From positions 129,050,593 through 129,114,592 of the forward strand of contig CM031858.1 of the NCBI GenBank assembly GCA_018697195.1: a DNA stretch of 64,000 nucleotides, read 5' to 3'. The notes below the pieces were generated by a model. That model worked only from the letters and a program-made list of their open reading frames with translations. It ran no database searches and had not been told where the DNA came from. Position 1 is the stretch's first letter; each line of letters begins with the position of its first letter. A program made the translations under genes and the position numbers. Source of the DNA: Certhia americana. Its lineage: Eukaryota; Chordata; Aves; Passeriformes; Certhiidae. Positions 11,341-24,000 of the stretch are shown here, in pieces.

Positions 11341-12894
11341 ATGCTTGACCTCTTCCAAGGGACTTGGAAGTCAATCATAAATGCTTTTTGAACCTCCTGC
11401 CAGATATCTTTCTTCACCTTTCAGCTTCTATGGCTTTTTCTCAAGACTGGTAGAGATTTAATAAAAAAAACCCCTAGTGTTATTTTTGTACTTCCTTTTA
11501 ACCTGCTCAATGCCTTTTAACGTTGTTTTTGCTTGGGCTGTCTTCTGCCTTCCCTTTGGAGAGTTTGCTGTAAAGACAGTGTGATGCAAACATGGTCTTA
11601 CTGCTAACAGAGGTTCCATGCCACCAACAAGCTTAGGATTTAGATTTCAGGCTAAGGTTTCAGTAGAGCTCTCCTAGTTTGTGAGACAATTTAAGCACAT
11701 GCAGAAATTTACAGAAGCTGGCTCCTGCAGACAGATTAATAATAAAAGAAAAGCATTGCGACTGTTGAACACTTTAAAGGCCCTTATGTAAAAAAAGGTT
11801 CATGAATAGCTTTCAAAGTGAGAGAATTTATTCAGACAGCTAGCCATGCTTTTCTTGAGACCAGTGATGGATTATACAGGATAAGAAAATGAGAGCTGCA
11901 AGAGGTGAGGAGCTGCAGGTCCTGGAGCTGTCCTCTTAGCTCTGGAAGAGCCAGGCTGCAAGGGGAGAGAACTTTGAGCATCTCCAGCAATCTGCCACTA
12001 TATCCTGCTGCCACCCCCCACGGGGTGTGCAGACATTGCATAGTTATTTTTCATGTCTAAGAGTGCCAAGAAAGATAAGGAAGGAAAGGAAAATGGAGAG
12101 AACAAAGAGAAAGAGATACGGCTCCAGTTCTTCTCAGGCTCCAGGACGTATCAGTGTCTATGCAAAAGAATTCATTCTTATGTACTACTAGCAGAGGGAA
12201 AGCACATTTTGGTGTATTTGCTGTAAAGGGAACATTTTTGATGTGGAACTCAGATTCTCCATGTGAAAACAATGACATTTTTCTTTGAAACTAAGTATCT
12301 TTCTTCTCAATTAATTTTAATTCTTCATTTAGATTCTAACCTTAATTCTTGGGATTAACCAGGTTTCTTCAAACCTGGGAGATTAATACACAAAACAGCT
12401 CCAGTTTGAAGTCAACAAATAGACAGTAACAATGTTGACATTGTCAGGGATTTGACTTGTGGCTGATGTTGGATGCAACTTCTGGATCTTAATGGTTAAA
12501 GGGTTAATTAAGCTATTATCATAGTAAGTCTCTAAAGTTTTAGTAACAGAAGAATTTAGGACTGGATAACTGAATAAACAATTCTGCCAAACTTGCACAA
12601 ACTGACCAACTGCATCTTAAAATTTATCTGTATTTTTCTAATCTTATTTCCCATGAAAAGCTGTTTCAGAAACTCTTTGGTTTTATGGTTTGAATTTTTC
12701 CTATTTGCAGTCTAAATTTATCCTTGGCCTGATACTATAAAATAGATCTTATCGCTGCCTGATATTTATTCCATAGTAAATAGCACTTACATATCCTTTC
12801 AGGCTGGGCTTTGATAGGATGACAAACAAAATATTTTAATTTTTCTTCTTTGAGACAGGCGTTTCTTTATTCCCACTACCCCATAGCAGTTTTC
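11341..12894. other. Non-coding DNA with a short hairpin
   Basis: AT-rich unique sequence with open frames no longer than about 75 codons. A perfect 8-bp stem, CCAGGTTT/AAACCTGG with a CTTC loop, lies at 12359-12378. No gene or repeat family was recognised. Confidence 0.5.
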
Positions 12895-13125
12895 TAAAGC
12901 AGTTCCAGCCAGAACACATCAATCTTGCACATGGATGGCCACTATGGGTGTGCTGTATTTCAGATGAGGTTTTACTGGTGCCTTGCTCAAGGGCACAAAC
13001 ACTTTCCTAGTGCCAGTTGAAATGCTTCACCTGACACATATAGGACCTCATTTGCCTTTTTCCCTAACTGCAGCATCTTTCTGGCCCAGAAAGGCAGTTC
13101 ATCTTATTCATCCCTATTTGTTTCA
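12895..13125 (-). mobile_element. Possible ancient CR1-like LINE remnant, minus strand
   Basis: The order of words here (AGATGAGGTTTTACTGGTGC, then AAGGGCACAAACACTTTCCT, then CATTTGCCTTTTTC) parallels the reverse complement of the CR1 reverse-transcriptase C-terminal region. In that region a 'gaggcctcaccagtgc' block is followed by 'ggggcacgatcactt' and 'gttggcctt'. The plus-strand CR1 copy at 18820-18940 shows the same series in forward orientation. Divergence is large and no intact frame remains. The alignment was made by eye and from memory of CR1, so this is tentative. Confidence 0.4.
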
Positions 13126-16100
13126 ACTGATGAACTCAAGATCGTAGCAGGAAAACTAATTAGTCTGGGATTGCATAACCTTACACTGAAATTAAAAATG
13201 AACCCTTTCATCTGTTTATTTTTAACTTCTTGCTTCACTGGGAAATTACTTGACTTTCTTCTTTGGACAGATACCCCTGGTGCAGTGCTGTCTCCAAAAT
13301 CATCTTCAGATGATACTGACCCAAATGTAAATGTAAATTTTGGAGTGACCATTTCTAGGTATAGTCCAGTTGAGCTCTTTCTGTCAAAATTTCATATTGT
13401 CTCACTTGCTGCTGATCTGAGCAAGAGCAATTAACGAGCAAGACCTCATTAAATTTTCTCATCAATTTAGTTAACCAGATAGTATTTTTGTATAGGACGC
13501 AAGCTGGTATGGACAGAAATCAAACCCTTCATTATGAGATTTTGCTGTGTGTCACAAGGTAGGACTCCCACCACTGTTGGGCCTTCTGGAATCACAGAAA
13601 ACACCTTGTAGAACTCAAATGAGAATGTGACAGTTTTTAAAGATAATAATTAATTTTCAATAAAGAGTTGAATTTTGAACATTAATCAGTATTAAAGTAA
13701 GTTAGACATCCTTAGCCAATTTGAACTTAAAACATACTAAATTTAAACATTATTTATGAAGCAGGGATCTGATTTGGGACAGTATCCACTAAAGAATATC
13801 TGGTTTTAAGAAAGTACATGGCTTACTAAGAGATGCTTTCTGAAACGGAGGTGCCTTCCCTGAATTGAGATGTGAATTGTATGTGTGGTATCACTCAAGA
13901 TCCAAAATGCCAATGCCTTTGCTCCGAAAAGTGGGATTAATGTTTTAAAAACACTAGCTACACATTTTTAAAAGCACTAAAGAACGTTATCAAAATGGAT
14001 TTAATGTCTCCATTTCTTTGAGAAATTTAATCTATTTAATTCTTCATACTTTTTTAGTAAGTTCTTAAAATTTCAGTATCTTGGATTGATTTTCTGTGGC
14101 CCTTGAATCCTGAAGCTGATTGTACATGTGGTCTATAAGAGAGCTACTGTGGAAATTTTGAGATATCCTGAGCACTGAAGGATATGAAGTGATATGATGA
14201 ACCTGTTTGAAGCACAGATTTTCTTCCTTGTAAATACAAAACCAGCCTCAGATTATGATTTCTCAATGCAAAAAATACCAGCAGCAGAGAACTGTTCTCT
14301 CTGTTTGTGAGTGACTGCTTATAATAATTCTGCTAAAGCAAGGTTTTTTCCTTCAGGTTAAGTATATTCCCAGCACTTACTTTAATGAAAAATGGAAGAT
14401 ATTTTCAGGAACAAAGGTCATTATTTTTTCCTCCAAAAATTACTGCAGTCCAAACCCAAAGATATAATTATGTTGTATCAGGGGCTTCTACCTCTGCTAA
14501 ACTATGTAGGCAATAGCAAAAGGTATTTCAGCCTTACTTACACATCTACCAGAAGAGATGAATATTTAACTGAGAGACAAGAAAGCTATTTTATTGCATT
14601 ACTTAGGGGCAAAAAGACAAAGAATTTACTGTAAAGACAACCGGCTGTAACTGCAGAGGCTGACCAGAGTGTACAATTGGACTGAAAACACTGTGGCAAC
14701 ACTTTTAAACTATGGTTAATGGTTCTAGAGAATGTCACAAACACAAAAAGTGGAGCACAGAGTATAAATGAGCCAATGCACAGTCACTCTGGCTACTCTA
14801 AGAGCACGTGAATTTGGTACTACACAGGGCAAATGGAGAAATCTGTTCTGTGTATTTGGGAGCAATTGGTGTTTAAAAAAAACCAAAAAACAAAACAACA
14901 GTAGCCCCATATGGATGACTGGAAATTGCTCACAGTCCACGGTCAAAGCTGGGAAAGGTTATAGGACAGGAAGAATTACCTCAGCATTTTGCACAGGTAC
15001 TTTTGCTCTTTGCTAGCATCAGTCCACCAAAGAACTACACTACTCAATGTTTTTGTTTTTCAGCCAGGATGACAGGAACATATTTGCAGTTTACAGCAGG
15101 TGCCCAGCTAAGTCAACAAAGTGCAAGCTATGCAGTAAAAAATAATATATAAAAAAGGTCACTTTGCCTGAGTATGCCGCTCCAGCAAGTTTCAGTGCCT
15201 TACAGGGGGAATGTCTGAATCCAGTGACTGGAGTGATACTTTGCTCACCACACCATCAGTAAAAGTGTTGTGTTGTCTCAGGTCTCTGTCATGCAGAGAC
15301 TTTTCAGATGCTTGTCAGCTCTTGTCCTGACAATCATTACTACATCCGTTTCTTTGAAAGAAAAAAAAAATCCAGGCTATTCATTCACAACCTCCAGGTG
15401 GTCACCTTTGTGCTGGTGGCAGAAAGTCATTCTTCCTGCCAGGTTTTTCCAAATCAGACCCCTTATGTCATGTCACTTTACCGAAGGGTCGCACAACACA
15501 TGTCCACCTGGCCCTCCAGCAGTGATGGGGACCTGACTCCATGCCCCCTCCAACAACTATGAATTCCATATCTTCCTACTGAGGATGAAGGAGGCAGAAT
15601 TGCATATGCTATAATTAATTGCAGATGATACAGCACAAGAAAACCAGCACTGGTTAAACTTGTGATTTAAACAAAAATGTAAATGCTACTCTCAGGTGCT
15701 AGGGCATTAATAGTTCTTAATTGCCTATTGTCTTTGGAGCCTTACTTGGGACCTCACCCACACCCTTTGTTGTGGCCTCTGGGTCTCCCCTCCTGTGTGC
15801 ACTCAGGTATAGGGATCAAGGAGCTCATCCAATTAAATACTAACTGGGGTGGGAAAAAGATTACTTCTCAGCTGAATGAATCTCCATTCTTTGCACACTG
15901 AAGACAGCATAAAGAAAGAGGCTCAATTGGGCAGTCTTGGGAAGGATGAGAACAGCCACTTCCTTTGCTTCCATTGCACATGACAGCCTACCATTTACCT
16001 CCTGATATTTCCTGATGCAGAACCTGGAAGGAGGATCAGTGACAGCTTCTAAACATGAGAAACCCATGAAGGCTTTCAGTATTTGGGTTAAAGAGTTCAC

Positions 16101-16910
16101 CCATTGTTAGCTTGCCACATAAACATCAGCAGAAATGCAAAAACAGACATTCTTTTGACTTTTTATCCTTTCTGGAATAAAAAAAAGTCTGAGAGTAATT
16201 TTGCTTACCTTTTTATGAGTATGGTTTATTATATGATGAAAGTACAACAGTGCTGTTAAAAGGAAGCCTATGAAAGTATTTTCTTTCACGTGGTATCATA
16301 ATAGTATTATCAGTGCTTTTTACTACTGTATAATGTGTGTGGACAGTAAACCCTAGGAAAAACAGACGTGGACAAGACTGTGGTTCTTAAAAAGCACCTC
16401 ACTGAATCAAACTATGACATTATAGGATTTGGAGCTCCCACTAAAGATGGCCTCAGTACAAAATGTGGATTTATGGAGGAGGGGAAGGACTTTCCTTTAC
16501 AGAGTATGTGTTCATCCCAGTGGAGGAAGAAAGAGACAGCACTAGAGAAGAAGCATTTGGTATCATGCCAGACATTGCTGTTAATCCATTCTCAGATGGA
16601 TTACCTAACAAATGTCATTTATGGAGTCAGTCATACTCTGCACGTGTCCGCCTTTCTAACTGCTGGCTCCAATGACTTAGTTTCAGACAAACTGATGAAT
16701 GGCTGGAGGTCTCAAGCACAGTAAGAATTTACAAGCTTTGTTAACATTTTTATATATGTATATAGTTCAAATATAAAATGAGTAATCAGATTGAAGAAAA
16801 ACGGCATATCAGCACCACTGCTAAGGGAAAACTTGCATAGTGAACTCACCTGTACTCAATATCAAAGAATTTACATGGAGATGTTATAAAACTGAGGAAA
16901 AGCTTAAACT
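13126..16910. other. AT-rich non-coding DNA
   Basis: Unique AT-rich sequence. Overlapping frames at 13104-13352 (minus) and 13171-13434 (plus) are mutual shadows without domains. A 118-codon plus-strand frame at 16368-16724 overlaps a second 70-codon plus-strand frame and resembles no family I know. There are no recognisable RNA genes, LTRs or LINE segments. Confidence 0.5.
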
Positions 16911-16958
16911 GTTTGTTTTCTGGTTTTTGGTTTTGTTGGGTTTTTTTGGGTTTTTTTG
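16911..16958. repeat. G/T-rich low-complexity tract
   Basis: T-runs are punctuated by GG or GGG, including two TTTTTTTGGG units. With only two GGG runs it falls short of a standard four-run G-quadruplex. It is called low complexity only. Confidence 0.7.
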
Positions 16959-18050
16959 CCTAGTAAATACCAGGTGAACACAAGCCCTAGAAAGCAGGTT
17001 CACAAGTTTGGCATCTCCTGGGTATTCCTTCTGTACAGTAAATTTCTGTCATACCAGGGTTCTTAAAGGCACTGAACGACTGAGAAACTGGATGGGTGAG
17101 TGTTTCTCTGGTGAGTAATTTCTAAACTTCTGCAGATGCCGCTGGGTGAAATAAGTAACCAGTTGCCTAAACAGGGAATGATAAACAGCTGAGACACTGC
17201 TGTGCACTTCAACCTCTCTTAAATAGCCCCAGTAAGGATGAATACCTAAGAAGGGCGTAGCCTTAGCAGTCGTGTGTAAAAGGCCAGACAGAGCAAAACT
17301 AGAAAAGACAAGATGCTGATTAACCGGAAGGTAGATAAGATGGAGGATTTCCTCTCTAAGTACAAATGTTTGTTCAGCATGGCAAATGAGGGTCAAGTGC
17401 AAGTGGGAAAACCAGAGTCTTTACCTTAGGAGCAATGCAACATACAAAACAATTAATAGAATCCCAGGGCTTGTATAGAAATCCCATCAGAGTTGTATTT
17501 CCCGGCCCTTCTGTGCACAGAACAGACGGTATCTATGTCCAGCCAGGACTGCATAGGGCCTGTGCTGATAGACAGGCAGTGTTACTTCCCTGGCCACATG
17601 CCCTCTGCAGCCCTCAGGGCTGGCAATTCAGTCTGCAATTCTTTCCTGCAAGTGCCTTGGGCCATCTCACACCGGCATAACCTGTCACTGCAAAACTGCT
17701 TTCTCCAGAGTCTATCTGAAGTTCCCCTACTTACCAAGCTTTACAAAGTGCCTTGAAGGTCAACTGACTCAGACTTCCTTGGAATGGAAATGAGGAAGGG
17801 ATTTCAGGATGGACCTTCAGTGAGGAGGCGATACTGCACCACACAGGTATTTTAGTCGCTGCTTGAGTAGTTCAGGTGGACCAAACAGCTCAAAAAAGGT
17901 AGGAAAACAAAAGCGCTTCACTCACAACAAGCAGCTAACAGTTAAGCCAGTTTGAGACAAATTTTAATTAATGTTCTTCTTTTATTCCTCCAGACTTTTA
18001 ACTGTACTTGTGCCTCCTGGAAGAAAGGAAAGAAAAAGTAATAGAGACTG
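16959..18050. other. Non-coding DNA with a moderately GC-rich patch
   Basis: The interval 17430-17680 is richer in GC than its flanks and open in two plus frames (17435-17680 and 17493-17756). Overlapping open frames of this kind point to base composition rather than coding. A 117-codon minus-strand frame at 17049-17402 has no recognised domain. Confidence 0.5.
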
Positions 18051-18090
18051 TTTTTTTTTTTTGTTTGTTTTTTTTTTTTTTTTTTTTTTT
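18051..18090. repeat. Interrupted poly-T tract
   Basis: Forty bases of T broken by two Gs (T12 G T3 G T23). There is no associated retrocopy. Confidence 0.95.
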
Positions 18091-18639
18091 CTCATGAATT
18101 AATCATTTGGGAGTATGGAACTATGAAAAAACTAGGAAAAAAATTGTGGATTTTTACCCCGGTAAAAATGTTTCCCTTGAGGATGGAGGACCAGAGTCTA
18201 TTTAAAGCTAGAGGAGTTTTTAACAGTGATTTCATGGGCTCTTGGATTTGTGTCTCAATACCACATTTTCCAATGTATCCAGGTACGAGACAGGTGGTAA
18301 GGAGGCATGTTTAGACTTCTGACTACTTTCAGTGGTGCAATGTGATGCTTGGTGAACTTCATCTGTCAAAAGTCTAGTCTATGTCCACATTTTCTATGCA
18401 GTGACAAGTCCTCTAGCACTTTGCCACCCCACTGATTTCCTGATGCTTGTATTTCAGTTCCATAATCACCCAAAAACAACATCAATGTAAATGTCTGCTA
18501 GCAGTGACAGTCCCACCACCTCTAGTGGCCTATGGGCATCTGCCTTCAAAAGGGATAAATTACTCTCAGAGCAATCCCCTATCTCTCCATCCTTTGAACT
18601 GTAGAGAAAATATAGATCATTGTCTTACACAGAGATGCC
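18091..18639. other. Non-coding DNA upstream of the CR1 copy
   Basis: Unique-looking sequence between the poly-T tract and the CR1 truncation point. Only short frames are present and nothing was recognised. Confidence 0.5.
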
Positions 18640-19438
18640 ATTGAGGGATCAATGGGCCAAGGCCAAAGCCAGCTGAATGAGGTTCAATAAGACAAAGTGC
18701 AGGGTCCTGTACTTGGGTCACGATAATCCCAGGCAGGGCTGCAGGCTGGGGGAAGAGTAGTTGGAAAGTCACCCAGCATAAAAGGACCTGGGTGTGCTGG
18801 TCCACAGGGTCTGGTGCCCAGGTGGCCAAGAAAGCCAGTGGCATCCTGGCCCGTATCAGCAATAGTGTGGCCAGCAGGAGCAGGGCAGGGATTGTCCCCT
18901 TGCACTGGGCACTGGAGAGGCCACACCTCAAGTCAAGTGTCCAGTTTTGGGTCCCTCAATCAGGAAGCACATTGAGGAGCTGGAGTGTGTCCAGAGAAGG
19001 ACAATGGAGCTGGTGAGAGGTCTGGAGCACAAGTCCTGTGAGGAGCAGCTGAGGGACATGGGGTTTTTTAGTCTGGAGAAAAGGAGTCTGAGTGGGGATG
19101 TTATCTTTCTCTACAACTGCCTGAAAGGAGGTTGTAGACAGGAGGAGGACAGTCCTTTATTCCAAGTTAACAAGTGATAGGGCAAGAGGAAATGGCCTCA
19201 GGTTATGTCAGGAGAGGTTTAGGTTGGATATTAGGAAAAAATTCTTCATTGAAAGGGTGGTCAGGCATTGGAACAGGCTGCCCAGGGAAATGGGGGAGTC
19301 ACCATGCCTGAAAGGCCTCAAAACCCATGGAGGTATGGAGCAAGGGACACACCTAATGTAGTGATGGATGTGGCAGTGCTAGGTTAATGGTTGAACTTGA
19401 TTGTTGTAGACAACTTTTCTAGCCTTAATGATTCTTTG
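18640..19438 (+). mobile_element. CR1 LINE, 5'-truncated, with complete 3' end
   Basis: This is the 3' portion of a chicken-repeat-1 (CR1) retrotransposon: the end of the reverse-transcriptase ORF plus the 3' UTR. Diagnostic words occur in CR1 order: GAGGTTCAATAAGACAAAGT, then AGGTGGCCAAGAAAGCCAG, then AGTGTGGCCAGCAGGAGCAG, then CTGGAGAAAAGGAGTCTGAG, then GGCTGCCCAGGGAAATGG, then a TGATTCTTT end. Peptide pieces such as AQVAKKASGILA and [15 protein letters not shown] match the CR1 ORF2 C-terminus. The frame is broken: it shifts after VQFWVP near 18950, and an in-frame TGA falls at 19175-19177. Around 18806-18816 the copy appears to lack about 25 bp relative to the CR1 I know. The copy is inactive and CpG-decayed. 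Subfamily is not assigned. Confidence 0.95.
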
Positions 19439-21916
19439 TGTATATAATTTGCACATAGACACTTCTGGAGAAGCCTGATTTAAAAATGTGGTAGACTGGT
19501 ATCCTAGGTAGATCTAAATAACTGTTTTCCTATCACTATTGTGGAATAATCTATCCCGTAAAACTGGAAGCCAAATAGAAGTAACATTTATTGAAAATGC
19601 TGAACTTGTTGAACAATACTCTCAGCCTTTTCTTTAACCTGTGTTAGGATGCTCATACTGGGAGCTTAGCAACTGAGCAAGGAAATGCACTTTTGACAAT
19701 ACCCTTTATTGTTACTTATTAATATTTGCCAAGGACCCTCCAACTGCACAAACTTTTAAAAGGAGGCAGGTTTCCTTATTATCAGCAGATATTTCACAGC
19801 TTATATTCCAACAGCTGAAATGTCAGTCCAATTGCTTCTGTCCCAGGGTGGAAACACCCTTTTCTGCATCTCAGCTCTCAGCTGTGGTACTTTGAGTTTG
19901 ACCCTTGAGAGGTAACAATGACAAGCAGTTTGTCCTTTCCTTGCTGGTCTTCTTTTGCTGGTGCCAACTGGAGAGCAGTATTACTTCCTCACCCAAATTT
20001 AAAGAAGACAAGCTACATCTTGTCTTGATGTGTGAAGAAATGCAGATTAGGACATGATGGGGGATGTTGAAGCAGGGCAGAAAGATCTGAAGATGAGGAG
20101 TGTATTTAAAGAAACTGAAACAGAGAGTGGGCTGGGGCAGCAAAGAGGAGGCTGAGAAGAAATGCAGCTAGCTGGCAAGTGGAGAACAAGGATTGGGGTA
20201 GGAGGAGAAAGCTGAGTCTAGTTGCAGAAAAAAGAAGGCATTCGGGGGCTGAGAGTTTTTGAGGCTAAGATTTTGGAGGGGAAAGAGCACCTGAAACCCA
20301 GCTAAAGAAGGGTGCTAAGTAGAATGAAAATTCAATGAGAATTCGATTGGCTAGGTGAGTGGATTATGGGAATACAAGGAGCAAGATCTGAGAATGAGAA
20401 AGATCTGATGGATAAAACTAGAGCACACAGGGAGACACATTCGACTCAAATGTATGCAGAGAGGACCTGGGAAACAAACGATGAAAGTGGAAGTGGAAAA
20501 AAAGCCAGGAGGGGGAAAAAGAGTTATTTGAAGCCAGGGACAAACTGGAGGTTCTGTGTGGGTGTAAAGGAGTAATAAGAGCATAAAGGCCACTTGGGAA
20601 TGTTTGTATAGGGTCTCTATACTTTTGAGCAGACTCCTTTCTGAAGCCCCAAACAGAAGTTAGGAGTCCTGACTCTCACTATTTGTCTGCCACCAGTATC
20701 AGTAAAACCCCCTGACCAAGGGGCACCCACCCAGCAGAGAGACCTGTTTCTGAGAGCCTGTTGTGACTGTAAGCTACTCCCTTGATGCAGAGCTTGGTGA
20801 TATTCCCTGTCCTGGAATTTAGCAGAGCAGAGAATGATAGGTTGTATGTCAGAAATGGGAGTTCTGATGTGCTTAGTTACAAAGCTCAGCAATTATACAA
20901 CATATATTCAAATTGATCTAAACAATGAAAGTCGCACATAAACTTCAAGCCATCTTCTTGAAGTTCACTGGTTTATTCACTAATGATCTTATTTTTGCTA
21001 CAGATGATTCAGGGAATCTCTTAAAAATAATGATCATTACAGCTGATATCTCTCTAGCACATAGTCTATCCTGAGTGCTGAGCAAGGCAAGGGTTCAGCA
21101 GAAAAAAATTACAGTAAGAATATATCATGTAGGACTGTATCACATTCAAATGCAGGCATGCTTTAAATCAAGAATTGAAAATATGCTATAAAATGAAGGA
21201 AGTCTCCCAATATTTTTCCCAAGGAAAATTCAGTCCTGGAGATTGATTTTTTTCTCTTCTAAATATTTATAAAGGTCTGTGAATGACTTATCTCTTGGTC
21301 TTTTCCTCCCTGCAGGTTTATATTGAACTTAAAAAAAACCCAAACACAGCAAAATAACAGAAATCATAATTGGGAGATTATTCTGCCTTATTAGCACATT
21401 CCCATATTAACAAAAATGTGAGAATTTCAAGTTCTTCCTAGTTTTGTACTCATGTGCCTTATTTTTTCAGCAGAAACAATGTACACATCACAGGATTCTG
21501 CAGTATTTTCTGACACTGGCTAATAATTTACTCATGAGAATCATCCTGCTATAGACACTGTGATTGTTCACATAAGCATTGCTTAGCAAAAGGAGGGCAG
21601 AGTTGGACCCTCCTGGGGTCCAGTTCTATGTAGTTATAGAATCAGTCAAATATGTGATGAATGTATGGGAGTGGAAATGGAGAAAGCAAAATGAGTCTGT
21701 GACTTGAAAAAAAGAGCATGTTTGATTATCTTAGGTCTCCTGTGTACCTTCCTTCCATATCTGCAGTAGAGAGAATATTCTCTGGCAGCTATCATTTATT
21801 ATTTATTTTTTATGCTTTAATTATTTGTGGAAATCCGTGGCTTCTGCTTGTTCAGCCAGTTCTTCTGACAGTAAAGTTTACATGTTAAGATGTGGGAGGT
21901 GAAGCTCTGGTTCAGA
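19439..21916. other. Non-coding DNA, purine-rich stretch at 20040-20590
   Basis: Mostly unique sequence. At about 20040-20590 the plus strand is rich in GAAG/GGAG/AGAA words, which makes the minus strand open in places (19871-20143 and 20351-20593) with low-complexity peptides. No gene, terminal repeat or RNA was recognised. Confidence 0.5.
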
Positions 21917-22156
21917 GGAAGGAAGGAAGGAAGGAAGGAAGGAAGGAAGGAAGGAAGGAAGGAAGGAAGGAAGGAAGGAAGGAAGGAAGGAAGGAAGGAA
22001 GGAAGGAAGGAAGGCAGGAAGGAGGGAAGGAAGGAAGGAAGGAAGGAAGGAAGGAAGGAAGGAAGGAAGGAAGGAAGGAAGGAAGGAAGGAAGGAAGGAA
22101 GGAAGGAAGGAAGGAAGGAAGGAAGGAAGGAAGGAAGGAAGGAAGGAAGGAAGGAA
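21917..22156 (+). repeat. (GGAA)60 tetranucleotide microsatellite
   Basis: 240 bases of GGAA in strict four-base phase, with only two substitutions, nine bases apart: A to C at 22015 and A to G at 22024. The tract is all-purine on the plus strand apart from that C. It leaves every frame open on both strands, giving Lys-Glu-Gly-Arg and Leu-Pro-Ser-Phe repeats that are not genes. GGAA is the ETS-family core site, so the array is a dense potential ETS-binding platform. Length is probably polymorphic between individuals. Confidence 0.98.
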
Positions 22157-24000
22157 TATTGCTTTGACTGCTGGTGATGTAATATTGACCATCTGCAACT
22201 TTTATGCATTAATTTGATCCTATATGTTTTTCAAAACAAGACCCCACAGAGATATTGACTTCTTTCTTATCTAGCTGTTTTCATTACTTTCTGAGCTGTC
22301 TTATTTGAGTCTTCATGCTACTGGTATTACTTCTTTATGTTTAAATTAAGGGTTGAGTTAGAACCAAAGTACTTGACTTATCCAAACTACATTAATTCTT
22401 TTCTAAAACTTTGTGTTTCTCATTCCTCCCATTGCCTTCTCATCTCCATATTTTTCGTTTTCTTCTTCCCTGCTTTGCTGCCAGATGGTTCTTTTTTTTC
22501 CTAGGCTACCATCTGAGTTTTCTTGGATATATCTACTTTTTCCACCTGGCAATCCTGTCTGGGTGGAGTTCAGAGATTTTGGACAATTGTCAGGGATTTC
22601 TGGACATCTGGCAATCCATTTGAAACAGGATGGGAAATTTTATACGTGTCTCTCTCTGCCCACATGCAGATGATGCCTCCAGCACATGTAGAGGCTATTG
22701 CACAGATCCCAGGAGCAGTGGACTGCAGAGTGTGTGCTACACAGGTGGTCCTGGGGAGAATGGTAATTCCAGCCTGTTTGAGAAGACTGGAGTCACAGTG
22801 AGTCTGTTGGGCAGTGAATGTGCACTGATGCTGCTGTGTCCCAGCCAGAGGGATGATTTCATGAACATATGCAGAGCTGCCCGTTCCAAACAAAGTGGGC
22901 TATTGAACAAACAACCCAGTTTCTTCCATTCACTAAATTTCTGTGCTTCTCAGTGCTCTGCCCTTTACTAAGTTCTCCTAGCCATTTCTGCCTGGGACAA
23001 CAGAAGATAAGAGGATTCCTGCCTCTTTTTGATACTCTTGGAATGGACCAAATGAATTTGTTGTGGGAAGGCAAGAGCTCAGGCACTTCTGCCACAGCCC
23101 TTCAAACCTGGGGAGATGGATGGTGCTGAGTGATATTTGGGGTCATTTTGTCCCTTGATCCCTCAGAACTGATGTGTCTCATATGATAATCAATTATTAG
23201 TAATAGCTCCTAGGCCTTGATGTCAGAAGGATTTCAGCTGATACTGAGACAAACTGAGCATTAAATACCTACAAGAAATATGGGCTCTTGGCTTTGGTGT
23301 TTATACACTATATACTGGTCTCCAGTGGGTTTCCAAGTGAGGTAAGCTTTATTCACAATTCAAACATTGGGGTAGAGGAGTAGTACAGATGAAATTCTTT
23401 CACAGGTATCACATAGCTGGACAAAACCTCCGTATTAGCATCCAAAGTGCTGTATATATGACTACACTCTTACTGTTTCTCATGCTTCTTCTCTTCCAAA
23501 ACCTTTTTTCTGAGAGAGAGCCCTTTATCCTTGTGTGTTAGAAATCTCTGCTGATAGATCCCTGGCAGTGTCTCTTCCACAGCTAACCATAAAATCAGAG
23601 CTCCTTCATAAATGTGAGGAACATCAGAGGGAAACATAAAACATTTTCTTAGAAATTCTGGATACAACACACAAGACAGGATTCTGGGAAAGCAACATCT
23701 CTGTTTTGATGTGATACAGTTGATGCCTAAAAACTCAAACCAAATGACTTAAAAAAATTTCACAGACACTGCCAGGAAGTGTTCTAGATACAGTAATGGT
23801 ACATGGAAAATCAATATTTATTATCATTTTAACTGAAAAATTAAAAAGACTTGCCATAAAATACAAGTGCTTTGCAGCATTTTGCATGTTCAGAGCATGT
23901 CCTCTAGGGTGCTATTAATATAGTTTGTCAAGTGAATGATGCATTGTTTATGCAATTATAGAGATGTAGCCAAATCTTTTTTCTCTCCCTATTTCCCTCC
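22157..24000. other. Non-coding DNA, GC-richer at 22560-23130
   Basis: Between 22560 and 23130 several overlapping frames of 78-113 codons are open on both strands. None resembles a known domain, and mutual overlap argues against coding. The interval may be an old unclassified repeat. The flanks are AT-rich unique sequence. Confidence 0.45.

Noticed and set aside
16368..16724. 118-codon plus-strand frame
   Set aside because: A second plus frame overlaps it, no family is recognised and no splice or promoter context is visible.
21817..22209. Open frames of 91-130 codons over the GGAA array
   Set aside because: A four-base repeat without stop codons leaves all frames open; the peptides are pure repeat.
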